Assembly: GCA_946186175.1 (NCBI GenBank)
Contig: CAMHMG010000007.1
Coordinates: 1-25,459 of the forward strand
DNA from: an uncultured Clostridia bacterium
GTDB taxonomy: Bacteria; Bacillota; Clostridia; Lachnospirales; Lachnospiraceae
Reading direction: 5' to 3'
DNA length: 25,459 nucleotides
Notes under the pieces: generated by a model
Databases searched by the model: none
Told to the model about the DNA's origin: nothing
Seen by the model: only the letters and a program-made list of their open reading frames with translations
Part shown: positions 14,932-23,200 of the stretch, in pieces
How positions within the stretch are numbered: the first letter of the stretch is position 1
How the letters are laid out: each line of letters begins with the position of its first letter
Translations under genes and position numbers: made by a program

Positions 14932-15684
14932 TTAAATATAATACATATCTTTGGGAAGAACTCGGGATAAAAACTCTTTTGTTCTCTCCTCTTTAGGTGA
15001 TACCAATATCTTATCCGGGGTTCCTTCTTCAACTACAACACCGCCATCCATGAACACTACCCTGCTTGCAACTTCCTCAGCAAATGATATCTCATGGGTT
15101 ACAACTATCATCGTTATCCCACGCTTAGCTACCTTCTTTATCAGATCAAGTACCTCACCCACTAATTCAGGATCAAGTGCCGATGTCGGCTCATCAAAAA
15201 GTATTACTTCAGGATTAAGGACAACAGCCCTTGCAATTCCTACTCTCTGCTGTTGACCGCCCGAAAGTTCGGAAGGATACGCATCCTTCTTATTGATTAC
15301 TCCAACCCACTCAAGAGCTTCTAATGCTCTTTCCATTGCTTCCTGTTTTGGAATCTTTCTGGCTACAGTAAGACCTTCCATTACATTCTCAAGTACCGTC
15401 TTATTCGCAAAAAGATTATAATTCTGAAATACAAAAGCCATATTTTTTCTAAACTCGTTGATCTGCTTTTTTGTTGCCTTCTTAAGACTTACCTCTTTAT
15501 CCCCAAGAGTTAAGGAGCCTCCATCTGCTTTTTCCAAAAAGCTGATGCAACGAAGAAGAGTTGTCTTACCGGATCCTGAGGGACCAAGTATAACTACAAC
15601 CTCTCCATCCCCTATATCCAAAGAGACATCCTTAAGCACCTCAAGGTCTCTAAAGCTTTTTTTCACATTTTTAATTTCAAGCAT
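14932..15684 (-). CDS. Polar amino acid ABC transporter, ATP-binding subunit
   Basis: This 250-residue cytosolic ATPase powers the importer formed with the next three genes. Walker A GPSGSGKT at 34-41, Q-loop Q87 in VFQNYNLF, signature LSGGQQQR at 140-147, Walker B ILFDEP at 161-166 and the switch H in VVTHE are all intact. It belongs to the GlnQ/ArtP/TcyN group for polar amino acids, which includes cystine and S-substituted cysteine importers. A good AGGAGAGGA site lies upstream. It is the last gene of the nitrogenase-like operon, 12 bases after the second permease. The substrate is not determinable from this subunit. Confidence 0.96.
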   Translation of the reverse strand: MLEIKNVKKSFRDLEVLKDVSLDIGDGEVVVILGPSGSGKTTLLRCISFLEKADGGSLTLGDKEVSLKKATKKQINEFRKNMAFVFQNYNLFANKTVLENVMEGLTVARKIPKQEAMERALEALEWVGVINKKDAYPSELSGGQQQRVGIARAVVLNPEVILFDEPTSALDPELVGEVLDLIKKVAKRGITMIVVTHEISFAEEVASRVVFMDGGVVVEEGTPDKILVSPKEERTKEFLSRVLPKDMYYI

Positions 15685-15696
15685 CGCTATCCTCTC

Positions 15697-16398
15697 CTAC
15701 CTGGCACTCTTATATCTTGTTACAGATTTTTCAATATATTTAATCATAATCTCTACAAAAAAGATAAATATTACATATACGAAAAATGCATCTATATACA
15801 TTTCAAGATATCTTGTTGTCATTCCGCCTATGATCTTGGCTCTTCCCATTACTTCCGTCACTGACATTGTAAATGCAAGCGAGGTTGACTTAATTACATC
15901 CACAATTACATTGCCAAATATAGGCAATGCTACCGTCAAAGCCTGTGGTAATATTATCTCTTTATACACTTGCCATTTACTTAAACCTACCATATATCCG
16001 GCTTCCTTTTGTCCTTTATCCACCGATAGTATTGATGAGCGTACCGCTTCCGTCAAAAATGCTGTCGCCGATAACGATATAGCTATATACCCATACCAGA
16101 TCGGATCAATATCATATATATTAATATTTTTTCCGGTCGATGTAAAAAATGTATTCAGCCAGAACGGAATAAGTGCGTATATCATAAACATCTGTAACAA
16201 CACAGGTGTACCCTTAATAATTGAAAGATAAAGTCTTACAAGCCTGGTTATAACAGGTATTCTCTTAATTTCGGCGGCCGCAAACAGAATGGAAAAAGGA
16301 ATAGCTATCAAAAGAGCACCGATAGTAAGCTTTATTGTAACCGGAAGATATGCTGCAATATCTATTAAATTGTCCACCATCGTTTTTGTGTCTAGCAT
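15697..16398 (-). CDS. Polar amino acid ABC transporter, permease subunit 2
   Basis: This 233-residue inner-membrane subunit has about five hydrophobic segments. It carries the HisM/GlnP-family EAA loop that docks the ATPase (EAGYMVGLSKWQVYKEIILPQA, with the family G and ILPQA) and the RLYLSIIKGTPVLLQ segment conserved in polar amino acid permeases. AAGGAG precedes the ATG. It overlaps the end of the upstream permease gene by 7 bases, indicating translational coupling and a heterodimeric channel. Confidence 0.94.
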   Translation of the reverse strand: MLDTKTMVDNLIDIAAYLPVTIKLTIGALLIAIPFSILFAAAEIKRIPVITRLVRLYLSIIKGTPVLLQMFMIYALIPFWLNTFFTSTGKNINIYDIDPIWYGYIAISLSATAFLTEAVRSSILSVDKGQKEAGYMVGLSKWQVYKEIILPQALTVALPIFGNVIVDVIKSTSLAFTMSVTEVMGRAKIIGGMTTRYLEMYIDAFFVYVIFIFFVEIMIKYIEKSVTRYKSAR

Positions 16399-17099
16399 AT
16401 TTTCTCCTTCTTCCTTTTATTTCTAAGTGACTTTTCCCACATCTTGAATGCTTTTTCAAGAATAAATGTACAAGGCCAATATATAAAAGTCAGGGCAAGA
16501 TAAAGCTCCAAATTATATACATTTGCCTTAAGTCCTCCAAGGTACATTCCTCTCCCTAAAATGTCGTGAAGACCTATGGTATATGCAAGAGCACCTTCTT
16601 TGATCATGAATATAAATATATTTCCGAAGTTAGGCAAAGCCACGACAAATCCTTGTGGAAAAACAATTCGTCTTATCGCTGTAAACGGAGTAAGTCCAAC
16701 CATTACAGCAGCCTCATATTGTCCTTTAGGAACAGCCAGATATGAAGTCCTTATTATTTCTGACATAGAAGAGCCAAGCAGAAGTGAGAATGTAACAATA
16801 ACATAGACTATCGTGTCTGTATCTTCCAATATTATCCCAAAGCTGTTTTCAACCCACATCGGAAGTCCGTAATATATAACAAAAAGTAAAACCACAGATG
16901 GGACAGAGCGGAAAATCGTTACATAAAGACTACCGATCACTTGTAAAGCTCTTTTTTTAGACAATCTAAGCATTGCAATACCTATTCCGATAAAAAAGCC
17001 AAACAGAACCGAACCAACAACATACGTCAATGTCACCGAAATATATGGCAGTATCTTAACGAAAAACTCTGTAAACATATCCCATCTGAAAGCTCTCAT
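16392..17099 (-). CDS. Polar amino acid ABC transporter, permease subunit 1
   Basis: This 235-residue membrane subunit pairs with permease 2. It has the YVTIFRSVPSVVLLFVIYYGLP segment (the RGTPxxVQ-like region of the family) and an EAA loop (EAAVMVGLTPFTAIRRIVFPQG). The C-terminus is Lys/Arg-rich (positive-inside). AGGTGA supports the ATG. Its gene lies 41 bases after the binding-protein gene and overlaps the next permease. Substrate is set mainly by the lipoprotein. Confidence 0.94.
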   Translation of the reverse strand: MRAFRWDMFTEFFVKILPYISVTLTYVVGSVLFGFFIGIGIAMLRLSKKRALQVIGSLYVTIFRSVPSVVLLFVIYYGLPMWVENSFGIILEDTDTIVYVIVTFSLLLGSSMSEIIRTSYLAVPKGQYEAAVMVGLTPFTAIRRIVFPQGFVVALPNFGNIFIFMIKEGALAYTIGLHDILGRGMYLGGLKANVYNLELYLALTFIYWPCTFILEKAFKMWEKSLRNKRKKEKIC

Positions 17100-17140
17100 T
17101 CTTTTACGTCACCTCATTACTAATAGTCTGTCTGTTTTCA

Positions 17141-18064
17141 TCACTCTGAATCGTACTTAAATGCATCATATCCATAGAATTTCTCTGATAACTCAGTTAA
17201 TTTACCTTCCTCACGAAGCTTACCAAGCACCTCGCTTATAGCCTCTGCAACCTCCGGTTCATCCTTTCTGATTATCGGATAAGTATATACCGAACGGCAG
17301 TCATAGAAGTCTAACTTTTCATCATAATCATGCAATTCTCCATCCTCTGATGTCACAAGCTGCTCGTAATAATTCTTTGGCCATACCGCAAAATCATATC
17401 TTCCCTCTGCAACCCAGCCAATAGAATTCATAAACGAATCTGCACTGTCAGTTGCCTCAAGCTCAATCGGATTATCCGGATTTTCCTCATTGTATTTATA
17501 TACAACATAGTAGAGTCCATCACCCGCAAGGATCGGAGATAACTTTAATCCTGCCTCAGCAGCACTTGCAAAGTCTGTAACTCCTTCTGTTCCCTTAGGA
17601 AGAATAATTCCAACAAGTGATGCTCCAAGCGGATTTTCAGGAAGTGCATAAGCCTTATCACGCTCTTCCGTATAGAAAGCATTAGATATTACAAGATCAT
17701 ATTTTCCTGCGCTCAATCCTGCATATTGCGCATCCTGTGACGTTGGCTCGCCAAACTCAAACTCATATTGAGGAAGTGCCTCATCAACAAGCTTTAATAC
17801 CTCAATCTCATAACCGGTCAGATTACCGTCTTCATCCTCATACTGAAGCGGATATGAATTAGTCTGCCATGCAACCTTGATCTTCTGTACCCCATCCGAA
17901 CCTTCTGCATCGTCTTTTAGATCAGTTTTTTCATCCTGAGTCTCTTCTTTAACAGCTACTTTTGCTCCCTCTGTTTTCTTTGTGCAGGCTGTGCTGCTAA
18001 GCGCTAATGTAAAAATAAGTCCTATTGCAATCGTTTTCTTTATATACTTTCTAATCTTCATCAT
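17141..18064 (-). CDS. Amino acid ABC transporter substrate-binding lipoprotein
   Basis: This secreted lipoprotein (SBP_bac_3 family) captures the substrate outside the membrane. It has 307 residues: a lysine-rich start, hydrophobic stretch, and lipobox-like LSSTAC with C27 as the lipid-anchored cysteine. An acidic, low-complexity linker follows (about 28-60), then the two-lobe binding domain (VAWQTNSYPLQYEDEDGNLTGYEIEV; SAGKYDLVISNAFYTEERDKAY). R in TEER is the family residue expected to hold the ligand carboxylate. AGGAGG lies 4 bases from the first and 7 from the second ATG, so the second may be used. It is 24 bases after the NifX-like gene, so it is part of the nitrogenase-like operon. 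Substrate unknown; I infer a sulfur amino acid or relative. Confidence 0.92.
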   Translation of the reverse strand: MMKIRKYIKKTIAIGLIFTLALSSTACTKKTEGAKVAVKEETQDEKTDLKDDAEGSDGVQKIKVAWQTNSYPLQYEDEDGNLTGYEIEVLKLVDEALPQYEFEFGEPTSQDAQYAGLSAGKYDLVISNAFYTEERDKAYALPENPLGASLVGIILPKGTEGVTDFASAAEAGLKLSPILAGDGLYYVVYKYNEENPDNPIELEATDSADSFMNSIGWVAEGRYDFAVWPKNYYEQLVTSEDGELHDYDEKLDFYDCRSVYTYPIIRKDEPEVAEAISEVLGKLREEGKLTELSEKFYGYDAFKYDSE

Positions 18065-18088
18065 GAATCCTCCTAAAATGCAAAACTC

Positions 18089-18454
18089 TCATCGTTTCTC
18101 TTCATATTCTATAATTTTATTGACCGCATCCTCTATGGTCATATTTGTCTCCAAACACTCAAACTGATATCTGGCAAGGACACGCTGCGGATGAGGTCCT
18201 ATCTTACTTATAAGCAGATATTTACAGTCTTTTAATTTCTCTGCTATATATGTCACCTTCATCTCATCATGACCCCAACATCGAGTCTCACCCGTGTTCT
18301 CAATCCCCGGAAAATTAATTTCCTGAATACGTTCGACCTCCCACGTCTTATCAGACATATTAACGTTGATCACACGGTAAATGTTCGCATGACCAAAATG
18401 TGCGTCAATGCTTACGCCCTCCGTAGATGCCGCTGCAATCTTAAAACCATCCAT
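18089..18454 (-). CDS. NifX/NafY-domain protein (dinitrogenase iron-molybdenum cofactor biosynthesis family)
   Basis: This 121-residue protein belongs to the NifX/NafY/VnfX family (Pfam Fe-Mo_Nitro), whose members bind and shuttle the NifB product or finished cofactor. The start used here (MDGFKIAAASTEG) gives the usual N-terminus, with HFGHA close behind (the family HFG motif). C and H residues in ETRCWGHDEM may bind the cluster. It starts 14 bases after the NifK-like stop, with an AGGTG site; a longer start overlapping NifK by 14 bases is possible. Placement after D and K suggests it acts as cofactor carrier or chaperone for this reductase, in the absence of NifEN. Confidence 0.85.
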   Translation of the reverse strand: MDGFKIAAASTEGVSIDAHFGHANIYRVINVNMSDKTWEVERIQEINFPGIENTGETRCWGHDEMKVTYIAEKLKDCKYLLISKIGPHPQRVLARYQFECLETNMTIEDAVNKIIEYEEKR

Positions 18455-18467
18455 AACAACACCTGCC

Positions 18468-19835
18468 TTAATGATCTGCATGAGTGGTATTGGTTATCAT
18501 ACCATCTGCAAATAATCCGCTGTATATATCCTCGATAAGAGTCAATCCTCCGTTATAGCCGACATAACTCTTATTAAGTATTACTCTGTCTGTAATAGGA
18601 AGTGACAACCTCACCAATATACTCTCATTCCTTGATGTTACCATCTCCTTATCCCAGCTGCTTCCAAGAACAAGTGATCTCACTTTACTGTCATCAAGTT
18701 TCTTTTCAATATCATTTTGAATCACTTTGTTATCACCTTCAAAAACAATATTGCCTTCGTATCTTACATCTATATCTTTTAATAGCGACTCTACCAGCTC
18801 TTTTGACTTAACATCAGGGTTATCAATGTCATAAAATCCTTTAGGAGTAAATCCCAATTCTTCTATTACAAACTTGCTCGTACCTATACCATATGTACTG
18901 TCTGCAACAGTATATAAATGATATGGCAGATAACATCCAAAATCAGATACCAGATCTCCGAATGATACAAAATAATTCTTGTATCTTCTCTCCTCTGCTG
19001 CAATGAATTTTTCAACATCAGTAGAATCAAGCTTTGCAAAGTCAGCAATCTGTCTTAAAAAACGGCTCGTTTCCTTAAGTCCTACCGGAAGTACAGGCAC
19101 ATGGAGATATGGAGTCTTATAAATGCTCTCTAATTTTTTAGCTGTAGAAAGTCCTACCCAAGGAGACAACACAAGATTAAATTCCGCATTAGGTATGTTC
19201 ATCCATTCTGAAAATCCTTCACTTGACGAACCATATAGAATATTGACCTTAATACCAATTCCTTCAAGAAGGCGCTTGATCTCGTATAGATCTCCTCTCC
19301 AATATGCATCCTGGAAAGGAACAACCGAAAATACATTCACAAGACCTTTCTCAACATTTGCCTTAGGTACTTCGTATGATATGTACTGGTCAATTATTGC
19401 ATTTACCACAAGCTCATGACCCGCATAATTATTACCTCTAAATCCGGCTGCATCCACGCCTACAACAGGATATCCCTCATCTGCAAACTCACATGCGATC
19501 TGTTTAACATCATCTCCAATAATACCTGCTGAACATCCGGCAAGTATTACATAAAGAGATCCGTTCATAACCTTAAGCGTACCCTCAACCGTTGCACGTA
19601 GTTTCTTCTCTCCACCAAAGATTACCTCTGACTGGGTAGAATTGGTACACGATATCTGTCCTCCTCCGGCATAGCCTTCGCCCTGATATCCTGCACCATT
19701 ACCAAGATATGAAAACTGTCTTGCAGCACATCCCGGTCCTGCATGAACAATAGGTATTCCTTTATCTATGGCAAGCACTGTCTGCAAGCCTCCCAAAGCA
19801 CATGAAAATTTTGCCTGCTCTATCAAATGACTCAT
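18468..19835 (-). CDS. Nitrogenase-like component 1, NifK-type (beta) subunit
   Basis: This 455-residue subunit should pair with the NifD-like protein to form an alpha2beta2 reductase. The P-cluster ligands are readable: C12 (KFSCALGG), C36 (GPGCAAR) and C101 (LAGCSAGIIGDD), spaced like beta C70, C95 and C153 of Azotobacter NifK. It lacks the N-terminal extension of true NifK (about 520 residues), as do other nitrogenase-like beta chains. An extra C63 lies in the GGGQISCTNST loop. The ATG overlaps the NifD-like TGA as ATGA, with AAAGGAG upstream, so translation is coupled. It is closest in layout to group IV nitrogenase-like proteins such as MarK; BchB and NifN are excluded by context. Confidence 0.88.
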   Translation of the reverse strand: MSHLIEQAKFSCALGGLQTVLAIDKGIPIVHAGPGCAARQFSYLGNGAGYQGEGYAGGGQISCTNSTQSEVIFGGEKKLRATVEGTLKVMNGSLYVILAGCSAGIIGDDVKQIACEFADEGYPVVGVDAAGFRGNNYAGHELVVNAIIDQYISYEVPKANVEKGLVNVFSVVPFQDAYWRGDLYEIKRLLEGIGIKVNILYGSSSEGFSEWMNIPNAEFNLVLSPWVGLSTAKKLESIYKTPYLHVPVLPVGLKETSRFLRQIADFAKLDSTDVEKFIAAEERRYKNYFVSFGDLVSDFGCYLPYHLYTVADSTYGIGTSKFVIEELGFTPKGFYDIDNPDVKSKELVESLLKDIDVRYEGNIVFEGDNKVIQNDIEKKLDDSKVRSLVLGSSWDKEMVTSRNESILVRLSLPITDRVILNKSYVGYNGGLTLIEDIYSGLFADGMITNTTHADH

Positions 19836-21304
19836 GCTTTTTCTCCTTTCTCGAAGTAGAACGGATCTTCCTGTTCTCTCCACCATTTACTGTAAGGAAA
19901 TTCGTTATACTCAGATAGAGTCTTTAATATTCCCTTAGTTTCTATAAGTGCAAGAAGTCTCTTTCCTGTTGTTATGATTCCATCATAACCTGCACTTATA
20001 TTGGTCTCTCCCTCTAACAACGAAGGAATACCAAGTTTTCCACCAAGAATTGTCATGTTCATATGTCTCACGATCATCACATCCGGTTTCAATTTTTCCA
20101 ATATCTTCAACACCTGATACGGCTGCTTATTACATACTGAGAAATTCTCTATATCTCCGTTCTTCTTAACGAGCGCCTCAAGCGTATCCTCTGTTTCCTT
20201 TGAATCAACCATCATATCATGATGGAGTGTTGTCATTCCAACAAGCTCCATTCCCAAATCTGAAACAACACTACCTACGTTATGTGCATAGGCATCTCCG
20301 GCAAAAACATAGATCTTTTTTCCTGCCAGTTTTTCTCTAAGCCGTTCAAGTTCAGGTGCTATTCTCTCGTGTTCGGATTGTATTACATCTTCAACAAGAT
20401 CCTCTGTTCCAGTATAAGATGCTACTTCTCTTAACCAGTTATCTGTCCAGTCTATTCCAAATGGTGCAGGAGATTTTACCTTAGGTACTCCGAATTCGCT
20501 CTCAAGTACACTAGATACATAAGTTCCAAGAGTCTCACATATATGTGCCGAACAAGCTGCCTCAGGCATTCTTGATATTCTTTCCACATCCGCAAGCGGC
20601 ACGAGATAATTAGGCTTAAGACCTAACTTCGAAAGCAATGGAGTAAATGTATCACTACCAAGGAAGTTGAAAACATTTACTAATTTCTTATTTTTCTCCG
20701 GCTGCTCCTTTACAAGATTCTTAAGTATTCCATGATAAGCAGCATCAAAACCTGATGACCAGATCTTTGATTTAAAGCCCTCACAATAGATTGGTATTAT
20801 GGGGATGTTATATTCCTCCTGCATATCAATGGCAACACCCTCTATGTCATCACCGACAATTCCGGCAGCACAGGAAGAATGAACAAATATCGCAGAAGGT
20901 GAAAACCTCTTAACAGCCTCGGTGATTGCTTCTTTAAGCTTATTTACCCCACCGTATACAGTATCCTTTTCTGAAATATTACTACAGATCACTCTTACCT
21001 TATCCGGTTCCTGTCCCCTCTCTATCGAGGCATTTCTAAACTGTGTATCATTAAGCGGTGTGTTTGCAAAACAGCCCATTGGTGAATGAACCACAACCGC
21101 TGCGTCTCTGACAAAGTAGGTGATTGTTGCCGCTGTCATCTGCGCACAATCACTACACTGGCTATAACTTCTTTCCTTGCATGAAAAGTTCTCGGTTCCA
21201 TGTGCCTTTGCAAGCTCGCTTGCCTTTCCTGAATAATATATTATTGATTTAAGCCTGTTTTCTCTGATGGTCACTTCGGATTGTGCTAATCTATTGCTCA
21301 TCAT
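19832..21304 (-). CDS. Nitrogenase-like component 1, NifD-type (alpha) subunit
   Basis: This 490-residue subunit should hold the catalytic cluster. P-cluster ligands: C53 (with C50 nearby), C78 in SPMGCFAN and C145 in SSCAAGIVGDD, matching C62, C88 and C154 of Azotobacter NifD. C256 (HICETLGTYV, 15 residues before GVP) falls exactly where FeMo-cofactor ligand C275 lies. By the same alignment of the CEGF segment, Gln191 and His195 of nitrogenase are W182 and F186 here, and no His is found where His442 would be (GIPSLLEGETN). So it probably binds an NifB-type iron-sulfur cofactor but is not a normal N2 reductase. AGGAGG precedes two adjacent ATGs; either may be used. It lies between the NifH-like and NifK-like genes. 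Confidence 0.9.
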   Translation of the reverse strand: MMSNRLAQSEVTIRENRLKSIIYYSGKASELAKAHGTENFSCKERSYSQCSDCAQMTAATITYFVRDAAVVVHSPMGCFANTPLNDTQFRNASIERGQEPDKVRVICSNISEKDTVYGGVNKLKEAITEAVKRFSPSAIFVHSSCAAGIVGDDIEGVAIDMQEEYNIPIIPIYCEGFKSKIWSSGFDAAYHGILKNLVKEQPEKNKKLVNVFNFLGSDTFTPLLSKLGLKPNYLVPLADVERISRMPEAACSAHICETLGTYVSSVLESEFGVPKVKSPAPFGIDWTDNWLREVASYTGTEDLVEDVIQSEHERIAPELERLREKLAGKKIYVFAGDAYAHNVGSVVSDLGMELVGMTTLHHDMMVDSKETEDTLEALVKKNGDIENFSVCNKQPYQVLKILEKLKPDVMIVRHMNMTILGGKLGIPSLLEGETNISAGYDGIITTGKRLLALIETKGILKTLSEYNEFPYSKWWREQEDPFYFEKGEKA

Positions 21305-21326
21305 TTCATCCTCCTAAATATTTGCG

Positions 21327-22166
21327 TCAAATCTTGTAGTCATCAGCCGATTCCATAAGTCCATACTCAAGCAAAATCTCTTCAAGTCTGTCTCCGGTCA
21401 TTGGTGTCGGAATTGTAAATTCATCGTTGTTGATAAGTGCTTCTGCAAGATTTCTGTATTCCTGTGCCTGATTTGAATTAGGCTTATATTCAATAACTGT
21501 CTTTCTGTTGATCTCTGCGTGCTGTACAATGTTATCTCTGGGGACAAAGTATAACAATTTCGTTCCCAGTTCTTTAGAAAATGCACGCAAAAGATCTAAC
21601 TCTCTGTCTACATTACGGCTGTTACAAATGATGCCGCCAATTCTTACGCCACCGCTTCTCGCATACTTCTTGATACCCTTTGCGATATTGTTTGCTGCAT
21701 ATAATGCCATCATCTCGCCACTGGCTACTATGTATATCTCCTTTGCCTTACCCTCTCTGATAGGCATCGCAAATCCTCCACACACTACATCACCAAGTAC
21801 ATCATAGAAAACAAAATCCAAATCATCTGTATAAGCACCAAGGTTCTCAAGCAAGCCGATTGAAGTAATGATTCCTCGTCCTGCACAACCAACTCCCGGT
21901 TCAGGACCGCCGCTCTCTACACATCTTGTTCCCAAAAAGCCCTCTCTCATGATCTGATTAAGCTTAACATCTTCACCCTCATCTCTTAATGTATCAAGAA
22001 CAGTCTTCTGTGCCAGTCCTCCAAGAAGAAGTCTTGTTGAATCCGCCTTAGGATCACATCCCACTACCATTACTTTCTTTCCTGCCTCAACAAGTCCTGC
22101 AGTAAGATTCTGTGTAGTTGTTGATTTTCCAATTCCACCTTTTCCATAAATTGCTATCTGTCTCAT
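21327..22166 (-). CDS. Nitrogenase reductase-like protein (NifH-type iron protein)
   Basis: This 279-residue protein is the ATP-driven electron donor to the D/K pair. P-loop GKGGIGKST at 8-16; D38-P39-K40 (GCDPKADS) switch; C94 (GVGCAGRG, with R97 where nitrogenase is ADP-ribosylated) and C129 (DVVCGGFAMP) bridge the dimer [4Fe-4S] cluster. All key residues of NifH are present, with typical length. It lies 30 bases after the NifB-like and 22 bases before the NifD-like genes. Homologues serve nitrogenase, protochlorophyllide, F430 and methylthio-alkane reductases; partner genes here favour the last type. Confidence 0.95.
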   Translation of the reverse strand: MRQIAIYGKGGIGKSTTTQNLTAGLVEAGKKVMVVGCDPKADSTRLLLGGLAQKTVLDTLRDEGEDVKLNQIMREGFLGTRCVESGGPEPGVGCAGRGIITSIGLLENLGAYTDDLDFVFYDVLGDVVCGGFAMPIREGKAKEIYIVASGEMMALYAANNIAKGIKKYARSGGVRIGGIICNSRNVDRELDLLRAFSKELGTKLLYFVPRDNIVQHAEINRKTVIEYKPNSNQAQEYRNLAEALINNDEFTIPTPMTGDRLEEILLEYGLMESADDYKI

Positions 22167-22196
22167 TTTTAATAATTCCTCTCTTCCCTTTTTGTA

Positions 22197-23072
22197 TTAT
22201 CCATGCGAAAATGTCTCTTTAACATTTACTCTCTTAAAATATATCTGTTGCCCGTATTCACTCTTTCCGGGAACTCCTACTGCATCAGCACGACAATGCT
22301 TGCAGTGTCTGAACACATCTATGTATTTTCCAGCCTTTACTCTTGCTGCATCTATCTCAGGACAGGTCGGCGGTTTCATATCTTTTAACTCAAATTGTGG
22401 TATAAGCGGGATTATGTTATATATCTTGGCTCCACATTCAGAAACTGCTTTGGCAATCTCTTCTATATGTTCGCCGTTTATTTCCGGTACAAGCACTGTA
22501 TTGACTTTGACCGTCATTTCGCTCTGTGCCACTTTTTTTATTCCTTTAAGCTGATTCTCTATCAATATCTTTGCAGCATCTACACCTTCTATCCGTCTGC
22601 CATGATATATTATGAACTTGTTAAGCTTTGCTTCGATTTCCGGATCTACTGCGTTAACAGTTACTGTAAGTGAATCAATACCCACATCTATCAGCTCATC
22701 TGCCCTCTCATCTAACAGTAATCCGTTTGTACTCATACATTTTATGAGGTTAGGAAAATGTTTCTTAACGATTCTAAATGTTTCTATCGCATAGTCCGTT
22801 GCCAACGTATCTCCGGGACCTGCTATTCCACAGACCTTAATGTCCGGACAAAGCTCTAATGCCTTACTTATTACTTCTATGCTTTCCTCCGGTCTGATAA
22901 CCGTTGATGTTACCCCAGGTCTTTCCTCAGTTTCATTAACCTGTCTGTCACAGAAGGCACATCCTATATTACATCCGGGACTTACTGGCAGATGAATTCT
23001 TCCTGCATTGTTCTTCTGTCCGCCAAAACACGGATGCGATTGTTGAAGATTCTCATATGTATTAGCAATCAA
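22197..23072 (-). CDS. NifB-like radical SAM protein, cofactor biosynthesis
   Basis: This enzyme is expected to fuse two [4Fe-4S] clusters and insert a carbide to make the NifB cofactor (an [8Fe-9S-C] cluster). HPCFGGQ and GRIHLPVSPGCNIGCAFC carry the radical SAM CxxxCxxC motif preceded by the NifB-type HPC, and RHCKHCRADAVG near the C-terminus is the NifB signature that holds a precursor cluster. It has 291 residues from the TTG used here (AGGGAG lies 5-6 bases upstream) or 296 from GTG at 23087, which overlaps that site. There is no C-terminal NifX domain; a separate NifX-like gene lies downstream. It is the first gene after a strong promoter. Confidence 0.92.
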   Translation of the reverse strand: MIANTYENLQQSHPCFGGQKNNAGRIHLPVSPGCNIGCAFCDRQVNETEERPGVTSTVIRPEESIEVISKALELCPDIKVCGIAGPGDTLATDYAIETFRIVKKHFPNLIKCMSTNGLLLDERADELIDVGIDSLTVTVNAVDPEIEAKLNKFIIYHGRRIEGVDAAKILIENQLKGIKKVAQSEMTVKVNTVLVPEINGEHIEEIAKAVSECGAKIYNIIPLIPQFELKDMKPPTCPEIDAARVKAGKYIDVFRHCKHCRADAVGVPGKSEYGQQIYFKRVNVKETFSHG

Positions 23073-23143
23073 ATTATTCTCCCTCACTTTTCATGTTGTC
23101 TGTTGGCTATTTTTATATTCCTCTATTCCTATCTGTTTAATGG

Positions 23144-23186
23144 GTTATTGAGAAATATACTACAATAAGTTTTATTAGTCAATAAC
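23144..23186 (-). promoter_or_regulatory. Promoter of the nitrogenase-like operon, flanked by an inverted repeat
   Basis: On the minus strand TTGACT (23177-23182) and TATATT (23154-23159) are 17 bases apart, about 80 bases before the NifB-like start. GTTATTGA (23144-23151) and its complement TCAATAAC (23179-23186) flank the core promoter; AATAA-AAC-TTATT lies in the spacer. This suggests a dedicated regulator, not encoded in the window. Confidence 0.7.
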
Positions 23187-23200
23187 TATTTTTGTATTTA

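Noticed and set aside
15458..16231. 257-codon plus-strand ORF
   Set aside because: It is antisense to the ATPase and permease genes, which have full family motifs; its composition is that of a shadow frame.
18468..22166. Protochlorophyllide/chlorin reductase (BchLNB) or F430 (CfbCD) type
   Set aside because: Those systems do not come with a NifB or NifX gene, and no tetrapyrrole genes are present.
18468..23072. Reading the BHDK genes as a nitrogen-fixation (nif) cluster
   Set aside because: The NifD-like protein lacks the residues equivalent to Gln191, His195 and His442; the NifK-like chain lacks the N-terminal extension; NifE, NifN and NifV are absent; and the neighbours are sulfur and amino acid genes.
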